Program-made: the position numbers and the translations under genes
The notes under the pieces: generated by a model
Databases searched by the model: none
The model's input: the letters and a program-made list of their open reading frames with translations, nothing else
Told to the model about the DNA's origin: nothing
Assembly: GCF_001278055.1 (NCBI RefSeq)
Contig: NZ_CP010802.1
Location: forward strand, 496,001-560,000
DNA: 64,000 nt
Reading direction: 5' to 3'
DNA from: Desulfuromonas soudanensis
GTDB taxonomy: Bacteria > Desulfobacterota > Desulfuromonadia > Desulfuromonadales > WTL
Part shown: positions 6,021 through 15,667 of the stretch, piece after piece
Numbering within the stretch: the stretch's first letter is position 1
Layout of the letters: each line of letters opens with the position of its first letter

Positions 6021-8993
6021 CTATTTGAGCAGCAGCTCGACCTGGGTCTGGCTCTCCTGCGCCCCTTCCTCCTCGGGACGGGCCAGGTGCGGCTCGATCA
6101 CGAAGAGCCGCCCCGGTTCGACTTTTCCCGGCTCGATGAGATAACCGAGGACCGTGTTCGCCCGGTCGAGAGCCAGCAGCCTCAGCTCCTCTTCTTCGAT
6201 TTTTATCCCTTGGAGAAGGAACGCCTCCATCCGCGACACCGCCTCCCCTTCGTTCTCCGGGCTCCCCGGCAGAGGCTCTTTCCTGCCCTCATCTTCAGCC
6301 GCCTTCAGCGCCTTGCTGTAGGCCTGCTTCAGATACCGGGGATACTCTTCGACGTTGACCTCGATCCCCTGGAGGTCGACATCCTCTCCCTTCTTCCCTC
6401 CGGTTCCCTTGAGTTTTTCCAGCTTGACGAGTTTATCCATCCGGATGCGGGCCAGGGCCCGGCGGTCGAGAACGCTTGCGGCGCCGCCGGAGATATCCAT
6501 CCGCAATCCGGGGCGCTCATGGAGCACGTTGGCCACCGCGGAGAGTTTCCCCGTCGTCTCCGCCGTCAATTGGGCCCGACCCGGTTCGAAGGGGATATGC
6601 TGCAGGTCTTCTCCTTCCGGGATCAGGCTGCCGAGAAGGGCGAAGGGGGAGGTCGCCGCCTTGGTGACGAGGTTGACCAGGACCTGAATCACCACGCCGC
6701 CGACGCTGAACTCGGGGTCGTTGAGGTCGCCGGTGACCGGGATATCGAGGGAGATCTCCCCCTGACGGTTTTTCAATAGCGCCAGGGCCAGGCTCACGGG
6801 CAGGGAGGTGGCGTCGGGGCTCTCCACCCCTTCGCCGAGGGTGAATTGATCGAGGAAAACATTATTGCTGCTCTCCAGTCTGTTCCCCTTGAGCTGGTAG
6901 CGCAGATCGAGATTCAACTTTCCCTTGTCCGTCTTGTAGCCGACATATTTGCCGGTGTATGGGGAAAGGGGGCTGAGGTTGAAATCCTTGAAATCGATCT
7001 TGATGTCGGCAAACGGCACCTCGCTCAAGGGGTTGACCTCTCCGGAGATTGCCAGCGGCGCCTGCTTGTCGATCCGGGCGTCGACCTTGACGGTCGCCAG
7101 GGTTCCAGCCCTGGAGGAGAGACCGGTAATCGCGCCGTTCAACTGGTCGAGGTTGGCACCGTACGCCGGCTTGATGCTGCGATCGAGAAACAGGACCTTG
7201 CCGTTGCGGAGGGTCACCTTTTGGATGGCGATCTTTGCCTCTGCCCCAGGAGGCGTCTCCTTTCCGAGGGGAGCCGTTGACGGAGCGTCCTTCCTGCCGT
7301 CGGTGCGGGCGATATGGGAGATGTTGACGGTGCCGTCGTCGTTGATCAGGACCTTGACGTAAGGGTTTTCCAGACGGATTTCGGCGATGGTGAGTTCAAA
7401 TGGGCTGGAAGAAAAGGCGATCTCCCTGACCTGGAGATCCTTCCATTTCACCAGATCCTCTCCGGATAAAGTATCGGTTGTGGCCAATCCGGCGACGGAG
7501 CTTTGACCGGCAAAATGGAGGCCAGGCTGGCCGGCGGCATCTTCCTTGACAGCGAGATCACCCTGGAGGCCCAGGGTGCCGCCGGCGAGGACGATGCGCG
7601 CCTCCTCCGACAGGTAGGGCTGAAAATCCTTGAGCTGCACGCCCTCGACCGTCACCGAGGTATTCAGGGCCAGGGGGTCGAGAACCAGGATGCCGTCAGT
7701 CTTGAGGCTTCCCGTCTGATTCAGCCGCAGCGACCCGGTGACGGCGTTCTCGGTTCCGGGGACCGTGGAGAGGGGGGCGGCGGTGAGGGCGATGGCGTCG
7801 AGGCGGACCCTGGCAGGGTTTTCCAGGGCCTGGTCGGTCCAGGTGACGGCGCCGTTGTCGAGGCGGAAGCGGTCGATGGTCACACTGACGGGGTCGTCGG
7901 AGGGGGATGGCGCTTCCTCCCTGTCGGCCGGAGCTTCTGGGGCACCGCCGTCGGAAGGAGAGAGGAGAGCCAGGGGGAGGATCGATCCGTCCGGGAGTCG
8001 GGTCAGGTCGAGCTGCGGGGAATCGAGGGTGAGCTCGGCCAGGCGGATTTCCTTTTTCAAAAGGTCGGAATCGGCCAGCACCACCGTGAGGGAGGGGAAG
8101 CGCAGATAACTCTCCCCCTTGCCGTCGATCACCTCCACGGCGCGCAGGGTGAGGGTTCCTGTCAGCGCCAGCCGGGCCGCCTCGTCAGGCATCAGGAGGT
8201 AGGAGAGGCGGGTGTCGATATCGAGCAGCGCCGATTTGACGGTCAACCCCGTCGGGTTGGGGATGTAGGCCAGGTACTCCGGGATGTTGATTCCGCTCAT
8301 CTTCAGGTCGACCTCGGTGGCCCTCGTTTCGGCAAAGGGTTTGCTTCCACCGGCCAGGGAAATCGGCGTGCCGTTGATGACCGCCGAAAAATGCGGTTGA
8401 ACAGAGGCCTGGACCCTGCTCGGCAGGTTGGAAATCGAAGGGATGGCCAGAGTGAAGGCATCGATGGTGTGGCTCGCCCCCTTGGGGAGGTCCTCATATC
8501 GGATGCTGCCGTTTTCTATCTCGATATTGTTGATGGAAAAGAGGAATGGTCCCGACTTCTCCTCCGCAGGCTCTTCGCCGGCCGGACCGGCGAGAAGATC
8601 GGAGAAGCTGAAGGTCTTCTCGTCCAGGCGCCGGACATGGATCGCCGGGCCCTTCAGCGAGATCGACTGGAGGATCAACCCTTTTTTGAAAAGGGAAAAG
8701 CTCTCAAGGTTGACGTAGAGCCGGTCGAAAAACACGAAGGGGTCCGGTCCGTCCTTCTCGGCCAGGGCGAACCCCTCGATGGTGAGCGAGAGGGCAAAGG
8801 GGTTCAGGCGGACCGTCTCGATGGTCACCGGCCGGTTCAGGGCCTGGGGGAGTTTCTTCTCCAGGACCGCCTTCAGGATGAGGGGGGCAACCAGAAAGCC
8901 GATGAGGGTGTAGACAAGGACGGCGATTCCGAGCCAGAGAGCGGCTTTCTGCAGCGGGGGCAATTCCCGGAGCTTCGCGAGGGTATTTTTCAT
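6021..8993 (-). CDS. DUF748 / AsmA-like envelope protein
   Basis: A 990-residue protein anchored by one N-terminal membrane helix (residues 17-37). It then begins the typical AsmA/DUF748 pattern (NRPVTIETVRLNPFALSLTIEGF), followed by long beta-repeats and, near residue 560, a YVKVLINDDGTVNISHI block characteristic of DUF748. A region near residue 830 (FEPGRAQLTAETTGKLSAVA) resembles the start of an OmpA-type domain but is incomplete. AsmA-like proteins form periplasm-spanning lipid bridges between the two membranes, so a role in phospholipid transport or outer-membrane assembly is plausible but not proven. It is monocistronic and shares a terminator with the convergent lipoprotein gene. The pqi cluster 9 kb away is another envelope-lipid system. 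Confidence 0.85.
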   Translation of the reverse strand: MKNTLAKLRELPPLQKAALWLGIAVLVYTLIGFLVAPLILKAVLEKKLPQALNRPVTIETVRLNPFALSLTIEGFALAEKDGPDPFVFFDRLYVNLESFSLFKKGLILQSISLKGPAIHVRRLDEKTFSFSDLLAGPAGEEPAEEKSGPFLFSINNIEIENGSIRYEDLPKGASHTIDAFTLAIPSISNLPSRVQASVQPHFSAVINGTPISLAGGSKPFAETRATEVDLKMSGINIPEYLAYIPNPTGLTVKSALLDIDTRLSYLLMPDEAARLALTGTLTLRAVEVIDGKGESYLRFPSLTVVLADSDLLKKEIRLAELTLDSPQLDLTRLPDGSILPLALLSPSDGGAPEAPADREEAPSPSDDPVSVTIDRFRLDNGAVTWTDQALENPARVRLDAIALTAAPLSTVPGTENAVTGSLRLNQTGSLKTDGILVLDPLALNTSVTVEGVQLKDFQPYLSEEARIVLAGGTLGLQGDLAVKEDAAGQPGLHFAGQSSVAGLATTDTLSGEDLVKWKDLQVREIAFSSSPFELTIAEIRLENPYVKVLINDDGTVNISHIARTDGRKDAPSTAPLGKETPPGAEAKIAIQKVTLRNGKVLFLDRSIKPAYGANLDQLNGAITGLSSRAGTLATVKVDARIDKQAPLAISGEVNPLSEVPFADIKIDFKDFNLSPLSPYTGKYVGYKTDKGKLNLDLRYQLKGNRLESSNNVFLDQFTLGEGVESPDATSLPVSLALALLKNRQGEISLDIPVTGDLNDPEFSVGGVVIQVLVNLVTKAATSPFALLGSLIPEGEDLQHIPFEPGRAQLTAETTGKLSAVANVLHERPGLRMDISGGAASVLDRRALARIRMDKLVKLEKLKGTGGKKGEDVDLQGIEVNVEEYPRYLKQAYSKALKAAEDEGRKEPLPGSPENEGEAVSRMEAFLLQGIKIEEEELRLLALDRANTVLGYLIEPGKVEPGRLFVIEPHLARPEEEGAQESQTQVELLLK

Positions 8994-9239
8994 GGAATGG
9001 GTAGTCTCCTGGAATTAAATTGATTCAGGCTGAATTGCCTCAATCATAGGCATTCCCATCCGCCCGGTCAATGAGGAGGTGATTTCCGGCCCTTTATCGG
9101 CCGTCCCGGCCCGTTCTCTTTTTCCTTTTCCTTCTCATGAGATGCACCGCAGAAGGGAGCGTTAGAAAAAGTTATTTATTTATGGGTTAATCAATCGTAC
9201 AATCCGGTCGTCGCTTGTCTTTTGCTGTGGGGGGGATCC

Positions 9240-11549
9240 ATGCCCGTTCTCGTAGCGCCACTCCGGTTCGTTCTCCTCCTTTTATTGGCATCCCTGTTCC
9301 ATCCCGGGCCGTCGGCGGCCGCTGTGACGCCAAAAAGCAGGGAAATCCTGATCCTGCATTCCTATCACCCCGGCTTCCCCTGGACCGATGAGGTCATGCA
9401 GGGGATGCAGGAGGTGCTCGCCAATTCCGAGGAATCGATCAATTTCCATGTGGAATATCTCGACACCAAACGTCAGCCGGATCCCGAATATTTTACCCAC
9501 GTCCTCGACGCCATCCTGCACTACAAACTGGAAAACAGTTATTTTGACCTGGTGCTCGTTTCCGACAACGAGGCGTTGAATTTTGTCATCGACCATAAGA
9601 CGGACCTTTTCCCAAAAACACCGGTCGTCTTCTGCGGCATCGAGAAAAAGCTTCCCGAAGTTCCTGGTGATGGCGCCGTCGTCACCGGCGTTGTCGAACA
9701 ACCGGACTACCCGGCGCTGCTGGAAACGATCGTCACCCTTCAGCCGCAGACCCGTGAAGTTGTGGTGATAAGCAGCCATCGCGATCTGACCGGGCGCCTC
9801 GAAGCCGAGATGCTTCAGGAGGCGGCTCTCCCTTTTGCCGGGATGCTGGAGTTCACCACCTGGAGCAATATCCCGGCGGAAGAACTTGCGGTAAGACTCA
9901 GGAAACTCAAAGACGGACAGGTCGTCTTTATCAACGGTCCGCTGATTGACGGATCCGGCAAGCTCCTCTCCTTTGCCGCCAAAAACAGGGTTCTGACCGC
10001 GAACAGTCCGGTGGCAATTTACAGCCCCTGGGATATCTGCCTCGGCCACGGGATCATCGGCGGGCAACTCGGCAGCCCCCGGCAGCAGGGTCAGCTTGCC
10101 GCCGGTCTCGCCCTGCAAATCCTGGCCGGGAATCCCCCCCCGCCGGGATATGTCCTGATTCCGGAGAAGGCGGTCCCTGTTTTCGATTACCAGCAGCTGG
10201 AAAAGTTTAACATTCCCCAGTCGCGCTTGCCGAAGGGGTCGAGGCTCATCAACGGGCCCCTCGGTTTCGAAACCCTGCCGGCAAAAATCATCGGCACCAT
10301 CCTCGGCGGTTTTGCCGCCGCCCTGGCCGTCATCCTCTTTTTGGTCAACAATATTCTGCAGAGACGCAAGGCGGAGCGCCGCCTGCGGAAAAGCGAGGAG
10401 CAATACAAAAATCTCAATCAACAATTCCAGATCATTCTCGATGGCATCCCCGACGGCCTGACCCTGATCTCGCGGGAGATGAAGGTTCTCTGGTCCAACA
10501 AGGGGGCCGGATCAAGCTATTTCAACAAGCGTCTCGGCTCCGTCCCGGGAGAATACTGCTGCAAGCTCCTCTATAATCGCGCCGCCCTATGCGACAACTG
10601 TCCGGCGATACAGTCGTTCCAAAGCGGTCAGGCCGAAGAGGCGACGATCACCACGCCGGACAACAGAAGTCTCGAGGTCAAGGCCTTCCCGGTTCACGAC
10701 GAGACCGGCGAAGTGATCAACGTCATTATGCTGGCCAGCGACATCACCGAAAAGAGCCGCCTGAGGGGGGAGGCGATACTCAACAGTCGCCTGGCTTCGC
10801 TGGGGGAACTGGCGGCGGGGATTGCCCACGAAATCAACAATCCCACCGCTCTGATCATCCTCAACGCCGAACTGGTTCAGAAGTCCTGTGCCGCTGCCGC
10901 GCCGATACTCCAGGAGCACTTCCGGCGCAACGGAGATTTTCCCCTCGGCGCGCTGAGCTATTCGGAGATGCACCATGAACTCCCCCACCTCTTCAGCGAG
11001 ATGCTCGAAAGCGCCGGCCGCATCAAAAACATTGTCCACGATCTCAAGGATTTCGCCCGTCACGAGACCGCCGGACTCGATGACGGGGTCGATCTCAATG
11101 AAGTCGTCCAGGCCTCCCTGCGTCTGGTCGGCAACACGATCAGGAATGCGACCCACAATTTTAGCGCCGATTACGGCGAGGGGATGCCGGTGCTGCGGGG
11201 GAGCTTTCAACGCATCGAACAGGTTGTGATCAACCTGGTCGTCAACGCCTGTCAATCCTTGGCCGGCAAAGAGGCCGGGGTGCATCTGCGCACCTATTAC
11301 GACAGCGAAAAAAACGTCAACTGCCTGCGGATCCGCGATGAGGGGGTCGGCATTAAACCCGATATCCTCCCTCACATTACCGAGCCGTTCTTCACCACCA
11401 AGCGGGACCAGGGGGGGACGGGGCTCGGCCTGTCGGTTACGGCCCGGATCGTCCAGGATCATGGAGGCACCCTCGACTTCCATTCACCTCAGGGAGGGGG
11501 AACGACCGTCCTTCTGGCCCTCCCGGTACGGCCACAGGAGGGAGCATGA
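9240..11549 (+). CDS. Sensor histidine kinase with periplasmic ABC-type substrate-binding domain
   Basis: A 769-residue hybrid sensor. ATG at 9240 follows a GGGGGGGA ribosome site; an upstream TTG at 9222 is less likely. A signal/anchor helix (residues 4-24) precedes a periplasmic domain of the ABC-transporter-substrate-binding family (ILILHSYHPGFPWTDEVMQGM ... VLVSDNEAL). A membrane helix follows near 350-370, then a PAS domain with clustered cysteines (YCCKLL ... CDNCPA). The HisKA H-box AHEINNPTAL (His near residue 530) and an HATPase with VVNACQSL and GTGLGL complete the kinase. It phosphorylates the regulator whose start overlaps its stop (ATGA). The ligand is unknown; this sensor type often responds to small organic molecules. 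A TACAAT -10-like element lies at 9198-9203. Confidence 0.9.
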   Translation: MPVLVAPLRFVLLLLLASLFHPGPSAAAVTPKSREILILHSYHPGFPWTDEVMQGMQEVLANSEESINFHVEYLDTKRQPDPEYFTHVLDAILHYKLENSYFDLVLVSDNEALNFVIDHKTDLFPKTPVVFCGIEKKLPEVPGDGAVVTGVVEQPDYPALLETIVTLQPQTREVVVISSHRDLTGRLEAEMLQEAALPFAGMLEFTTWSNIPAEELAVRLRKLKDGQVVFINGPLIDGSGKLLSFAAKNRVLTANSPVAIYSPWDICLGHGIIGGQLGSPRQQGQLAAGLALQILAGNPPPPGYVLIPEKAVPVFDYQQLEKFNIPQSRLPKGSRLINGPLGFETLPAKIIGTILGGFAAALAVILFLVNNILQRRKAERRLRKSEEQYKNLNQQFQIILDGIPDGLTLISREMKVLWSNKGAGSSYFNKRLGSVPGEYCCKLLYNRAALCDNCPAIQSFQSGQAEEATITTPDNRSLEVKAFPVHDETGEVINVIMLASDITEKSRLRGEAILNSRLASLGELAAGIAHEINNPTALIILNAELVQKSCAAAAPILQEHFRRNGDFPLGALSYSEMHHELPHLFSEMLESAGRIKNIVHDLKDFARHETAGLDDGVDLNEVVQASLRLVGNTIRNATHNFSADYGEGMPVLRGSFQRIEQVVINLVVNACQSLAGKEAGVHLRTYYDSEKNVNCLRIRDEGVGIKPDILPHITEPFFTTKRDQGGTGLGLSVTARIVQDHGGTLDFHSPQGGGTTVLLALPVRPQEGA

Positions 11550-12967
11550 CTTGCGAACCGCTCTATCCGGCTCTGCCCCTGCTGCTGATTGACGACGAGC
11601 AGCCCTGGCTGCGCAGCCTGAGCCTGACACTCAAGGAGATGGCCGGGATCAGCAATGTGATCAAGTGCCACGAAAGCAGAGACGTCATGGCCCTGCTGGC
11701 CCGTCAGGATGTCAGCATGATATTGCTGGACCTGACCATGCCCCACCTCTCGGGTGAGGACCTGTTGCCGATGATCCATCAGGATTACCCCCACATTCCG
11801 GTCATTATTCTCAGCGGCATGAACCAGGTCGAGACGGCGGTGCGCTGCATGCATCAGGGGGCTTTCGATTATTATGTGAAAACAGTCGAAAAGGAACGCC
11901 TGCTCACCGCGATTCAACGGGCGTTTACCCTGCGGGAACTGCAGGATGAAAATCTGCGTCTCAAACGCCGGTTTCTCGACCCCCTGGAAAAACCTGAAGT
12001 ATTTCATCGTTTCCAGACCCGCAGCCACAAGATGCGCGCCCTCTTTCAATATGTCGAAGCGATTGCCCGAACCAGCGAGCCGGTGCTGATCACCGGCGAA
12101 AGTGGCGTCGGCAAGGAGTTGTTCGCCGACGCCATCCATCAAACCCACTGCCCCGATGGCCCCCTGGTTGCCGTGAACGTGGCCGGACTCGATGACGCCC
12201 ATTTCAGCGACACCCTCTTCGGCCACCTGCGCGGCGCCTTTACCAACGCCGAGAAGGACCGCCCCGGGATGATCGAAAAGGCGGCCGGGGGGAGCCTGTT
12301 CCTCGATGAAATCGGCGATCTCAACCCGTCGTCCCAGGTCAAACTGTTGCGCCTCCTCCAGGAAGGGGAGTATTTCGCACTCGGCAGCGACACGCCGCGG
12401 AAGGCCAGGTGTTCATTCATCTTCGCCACAAATCAAAATCTCGAAATCAATCAGCAGCAGGGGACCTTTCGCAAGGATCTTTATTATCGTCTCAAGGCCC
12501 ATCACCTTGAAATCCCCCCCCTGCGGGAGCGCAAGGAGGATCTGCCGCTGTTGCTCGAAACGTTCCTTGCCGAAGGGGCCAAAAATTTCGGGAAACCGCA
12601 ACCTGCCGTACCGAAGGAGTTGCCAGGACTCCTGGCCGGCTACCATTTCCCCGGGAATGTGCGGGAGTTAAGGGCGATGGTGTTTAATGCCATCGGTCAG
12701 CATAAGTCCAGCAGTCTCTCCCTTGAACTTTTTAAGCGCCTCGTTGCTCCGGAGGGGGAGGGAAAATCTTCGGGAAATCCCTCCAGCCATTTTCTCACCT
12801 TTCCGGACAGGCTGCCGACCCTCGAAGAGGTCGGGAGGCAAGTCGTCGCCGAAGCGCTGCGGCGTGCTGAAGGAAATATCTCCGCGGCCGCCGATCTTCT
12901 CGGCATCACCCGCCAGGGTCTGAGTAAACGAATAAAAAAATACAGTTCGGAAGGTCAAGCCCCCTGA
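11546..12967 (+). CDS. Sigma-54-dependent response regulator (NtrC family)
   Basis: A 473-residue regulator: receiver domain (DDEQPW, phospho-Asp near residue 62 in ILLDLTMPHLSG, conserved Lys in YVKTVEKE), then an AAA+ domain (Walker A GESGVGKE, Walker B GGSLFLDEIGDL, sensor FATNQNLE) and a Fis-type helix-turn-helix at the end (GNISAAADLLGITRQGLSKR). It contacts sigma-54 holoenzyme and opens -24/-12 promoters. The sigma-54 contact loop reads GAFTNA (residues 230-235) instead of the usual GAFTGA. It is coupled by a 4-base overlap to the sensor kinase. The next gene has a sigma-54 promoter and three palindromes just past this stop, making it the obvious target. Confidence 0.93.
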   Translation: MTCEPLYPALPLLLIDDEQPWLRSLSLTLKEMAGISNVIKCHESRDVMALLARQDVSMILLDLTMPHLSGEDLLPMIHQDYPHIPVIILSGMNQVETAVRCMHQGAFDYYVKTVEKERLLTAIQRAFTLRELQDENLRLKRRFLDPLEKPEVFHRFQTRSHKMRALFQYVEAIARTSEPVLITGESGVGKELFADAIHQTHCPDGPLVAVNVAGLDDAHFSDTLFGHLRGAFTNAEKDRPGMIEKAAGGSLFLDEIGDLNPSSQVKLLRLLQEGEYFALGSDTPRKARCSFIFATNQNLEINQQQGTFRKDLYYRLKAHHLEIPPLRERKEDLPLLLETFLAEGAKNFGKPQPAVPKELPGLLAGYHFPGNVRELRAMVFNAIGQHKSSSLSLELFKRLVAPEGEGKSSGNPSSHFLTFPDRLPTLEEVGRQVVAEALRRAEGNISAAADLLGITRQGLSKRIKKYSSEGQAP

Positions 12968-12972
12968 AGGGG

Positions 12973-13075
12973 CGCAACCCCGGTTGCTCCTGTCAACCGA
13001 AGTTGCAAAGGCCTCCTCCCCCCTCCCTGCCCCAAGAATCGTCCGTTTTCCCTTTTCATCCGCAACCCCGGTTGC
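12973..13075. promoter_or_regulatory. Three short palindromes: putative activator binding sites
   Basis: GCAACCCCGGTTGC occurs twice, perfectly palindromic, at 12973-12986 and 13062-13075. A related CAACCGAAGTTG lies at 12993-13004. All sit 105-205 bases upstream of the predicted start of the following -24/-12 promoter, the normal range for NtrC-type enhancer sites, and directly after the gene for such an activator. Binding is inference. Confidence 0.6.
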
Positions 13076-13153
13076 GCAATCCCCCGGTGCCAGAATCCCG
13101 CCTGAATCTGATATCGTCAACAATTCCGGACCCTTGACTGAAGATTGCCACGT

Positions 13154-13169
13154 TGGCATCCGTATTGCT
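13154..13169 (+). promoter_or_regulatory. Sigma-54 (-24/-12) promoter
   Basis: TGGCATCCGTATTGCT matches the consensus TGGCACG-N4-TTGCW with correct GG-N10-GC spacing. Predicted start is near 13180, giving a leader of about 125 bases before the ATG at 13306. The leader contains a 7-bp hairpin GTCGCAT...ATGCGAC at 13201-13226. Confidence 0.7.
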
Positions 13170-13305
13170 CTAGTCCTAAGCCTGTACCTGCCAAACAAAA
13201 GTCGCATTCTGAAGAACGGATGCGACGGTCAGGGGCTGACAGGCAGCCCGGCCGCAGCATTTGCGGTTCTTCACTGAGCAAGAAACATGTCAAGGAGGCA
13301 CACAA

Positions 13306-14703
13306 ATGAGAAAAAGGATGAGATGGACTGCTGTTGTCTGGGCCCTGGTGGCCGTCGCTGCATCCGCCGGACTCTCCCAGGCGGCGGTGGTTACTAGCTG
13401 GGACACTTCTGCGGTCACCCCGGGGATTCCGACCAACGTGGCGAACCCGGCCTTTGTCTTCGACCAGTACAACTACATTCCGGAAGGATCTCTCGTCGAT
13501 CCCAACACCGGGGCCGTGGCCACCGGCGGGTTCATGCCGAGCGGCTATGCCCTGTACGCCGGCGGTGCCCAGTACTTCACCAACGGGGCCATGACCTGGA
13601 AGGAGCGCGACACCCAGGGTCCGGGCCTGAGCATCGTCAACGACGACGACATCACCGGCGAAAACTGCATCATGTCTGCCGGCTGGAATCCCGACTCGAC
13701 CCCCTACGCCACCACCATGAGCGACTGGTGGGGAGTCGACCTCAAGCAGTGTTCCGACCCCTTCCAGTCCAGCAAGCGGTTCAAGGTGGTCAGCACCGTC
13801 CTTGACGGTCCGGTCAACCTGACCTTCAACGTCACCGACAATGGCCAGGAAGACATTTATCGCATCCTGCAGAAATACGGCAACCAGACCGGCCAGCGCA
13901 TCACCGGCTACACCACCCAGCTCGGCTTCGTCGACGCCGGGGGGAATTTCACCGAGGCCCTTCCCGGCCAGGGGCTGGCCTTCAGCCTTAAAAACGGCAA
14001 AAAGTTCTCCAACGTCACCCCGACCCTCAGCTCCCTGGCCAACCAGGGAGAACTCGACTCGCTGATGGCTCACGGTCTCTTCGGCGCTCCTGACAAGCAT
14101 CACCCCACGGCCGGTTACTTCAACCCCTACGTCCGCGCCACCTTCGGTCTTTCCGCCGGCGAAACCCATATCGTCACCACAGGCCTGAGCCAGGTCCACC
14201 GCGACCTCTTCGGCGAGTGGCTCCCTGTCGGACACATGAAGGGCGGCTACTACTTCGATATGGATGGAATCATCTACACCGACAACGCTCTGATGGCCAG
14301 CTGCGACGGAGCCTTCAGTGAAGAAGCCGCTCTCGCCGGTGCGCCCAATGCCGGCTGCAACGGCACCTGGGTGACCTATCGCGAGTCGCTCGTTCCCACC
14401 CTCAACGCCGACGGCACCTGGACCATCCCCCCCTCGGTGGGTACCGACATCCGCCAGCCGATTCCCGTCGACGCCGCCACTCTGGCCGCCTGGGAAGCCG
14501 ATCCCCTCTGGGCTCCCGCCGACATCGACGATCTGGCCAACGTCAACATCAACGAGTTCATCGTCATCGGAAACGCCAACAACTGGCCGACCAGCGATGG
14601 CAACGGCAATGCCCAATTCACGCTGCGCCTGACTCCGACCTTCGATGCCGCTGTGGCCCAGACCGAGCCCGGCGCTGCCGGCCCCGCCGATTTCATCGAA
14701 TGA
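13306..14703 (+). CDS. Secreted protein of unknown function, possible choice-of-anchor F type
   Basis: A 465-residue exported protein. The ATG at 13306 follows AAGGAGG with good spacing; an earlier in-frame ATT/ATG stretch from 13261 has no such site. A Sec signal peptide (RWTAVVWALVAVAASAGLSQA) ends near residue 25. The mature part is Asn/Asp/Gly-rich and beta-like. The section RILQKYGNQTGQRITGY ... LGFVDAGGNF resembles secreted proteins annotated as choice-of-anchor F, from memory only. No C-terminal sorting signal (PEP-CTERM, GlyGly-CTERM, LPXTG) is seen. It stands alone behind a sigma-54 promoter and ends before a strong terminator, so it is probably the dedicated output of the adjacent two-component pair. 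Confidence 0.72.
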   Translation: MRKRMRWTAVVWALVAVAASAGLSQAAVVTSWDTSAVTPGIPTNVANPAFVFDQYNYIPEGSLVDPNTGAVATGGFMPSGYALYAGGAQYFTNGAMTWKERDTQGPGLSIVNDDDITGENCIMSAGWNPDSTPYATTMSDWWGVDLKQCSDPFQSSKRFKVVSTVLDGPVNLTFNVTDNGQEDIYRILQKYGNQTGQRITGYTTQLGFVDAGGNFTEALPGQGLAFSLKNGKKFSNVTPTLSSLANQGELDSLMAHGLFGAPDKHHPTAGYFNPYVRATFGLSAGETHIVTTGLSQVHRDLFGEWLPVGHMKGGYYFDMDGIIYTDNALMASCDGAFSEEAALAGAPNAGCNGTWVTYRESLVPTLNADGTWTIPPSVGTDIRQPIPVDAATLAAWEADPLWAPADIDDLANVNINEFIVIGNANNWPTSDGNGNAQFTLRLTPTFDAAVAQTEPGAAGPADFIE

Positions 14704-14857
14704 ATTGGAGTTCTCCCCTGATGTCTGGGGGATCGGATGGCTATTGCGGCCTCCAATCCGGGGGGATGGAATGAGTACGGCAAATCGGATTTTCCCGGCG
14801 ATTCTCCCTGCCGGCGTCTCCGCTGCCTTGCTTTAGGACAAACTCCCTCCGGTCGTT

Positions 14858-14912
14858 TAAAAAAGCCAAAGGCCCCTAAGTTCCAAGACTTAGGGGCCTT
14901 TAGCTTTTTTTT
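14858..14912. terminator. Bidirectional terminator
   Basis: A 14-bp stem AAAGGCCCCTAAGT / ACTTAGGGGCCTTT with loop TCCAAG, flanked by an A-run on the left and eight T on the right. It serves the secreted protein (+) and the cold-shock gene (-). Confidence 0.92.
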
Positions 14913-14936
14913 AGCCGTGAAGGTTTGGCGCTTTGA

Positions 14937-15137
14937 CTATATTTTCCGGACGTTGGACGCCTGGGGTCCTTTTTGACCCTGGGTGACCTCAAAGGTCACG
15001 CGGTCACCTTCGACCAGAGATTTGAAACCCTCGCCCTGCACTTCAGAAAAATGAACAAAAACATCCGGTCCATTGTCCTGCTCGATGAAACCGAAACCTT
15101 TCGCGTCGTTGAACCACTTGACCTTACCCTCTGCCAT
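14937..15137 (-). CDS. csp: Cold-shock domain protein (CspA family)
   Basis: A 66-residue single cold-shock domain, the normal length for CspA. Both RNA-binding motifs are present: KGFGFIE (RNP1) and VFVHFS (RNP2). It binds single-stranded RNA/DNA and acts as an RNA chaperone in the cytoplasm. AAAAAGGAGCGA lies just before the ATG. The leader upstream on this strand is long and contains a GTCCCCGGAAGGGGAC hairpin (15226-15241). Long structured leaders are typical of csp genes but no cold-box is identified here. Which paralogue it is cannot be decided. Confidence 0.95.
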   Translation of the reverse strand: MAEGKVKWFNDAKGFGFIEQDNGPDVFVHFSEVQGEGFKSLVEGDRVTFEVTQGQKGPQASNVRKI

Positions 15138-15667
15138 GTTCGTCGCTCCTTTTTAGAACCTTTTTGCTGTGCAAGTTCAAGGCGATGCCCCAAAATCCGC
15201 CGGGCCTTGGACGTCTCGGTGGATTGTCCCCGGAAGGGGACCTATCGATATAGGTGGGAGCCGTAAATCTTGCACAAGCGCGCTGAAGATGCTGATAAGT
15301 ATGTCAGATGAATTTCGGAAAGCAAGCCGACGAGCGGGGTGATCCGGCTTAAGGGAAAAATTCGCCCAGGAGATCGGGTCGGTGGTGTAAAGGAGAGTTC
15401 CTCCTCCCCCTCCTAGATGCCGCTGCATTTGGCGGATCTGTTGTATGAGACGAATTCTTTGATATCATTCATCTTGAGGTTATCAGTAATATCTTTGTTT
15501 ACCTTGTATTTTCGGCCACTTGGCGCCTGACCGCTCTCTTGGCACGATTGCTGTAAGTCTTTTTAATAATAGCCTGCCCGATTCCCTTGACGGCTGGAAA
15601 CTTCTCTTACCTAAGCCATGGGGGGATAGAACCCCTTTAAACCACCCAGAGAAAACAAGGAGGAAAG
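15138..15667. other. Intergenic region between divergent csp and DUF4398 genes
   Basis: About 530 bases. It must hold the csp promoter and leader (minus) and the promoter of the lipoprotein pair (plus). Visible structure: a GTCCCCGGAAGGGGAC hairpin at 15226-15241, and a GGGG/CCCC hairpin near 15620-15636. The lipoprotein gene has a clear AAGGAGG before its start. No convincing small gene or RNA was found. Confidence 0.5.

Noticed and set aside
7503-9023. 506-codon open frame on the plus strand
   Set aside because: Antisense to the DUF748 gene, low-complexity Gly/Arg/Asp-rich translation without any family signal.
15539-15554. TTGGCACGATTGCT, a look-alike sigma-54 promoter before the DUF4398 gene
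   Set aside because: The GG to GC distance is three bases too short (N7 rather than N10), so sigma-54 could not recognise it.
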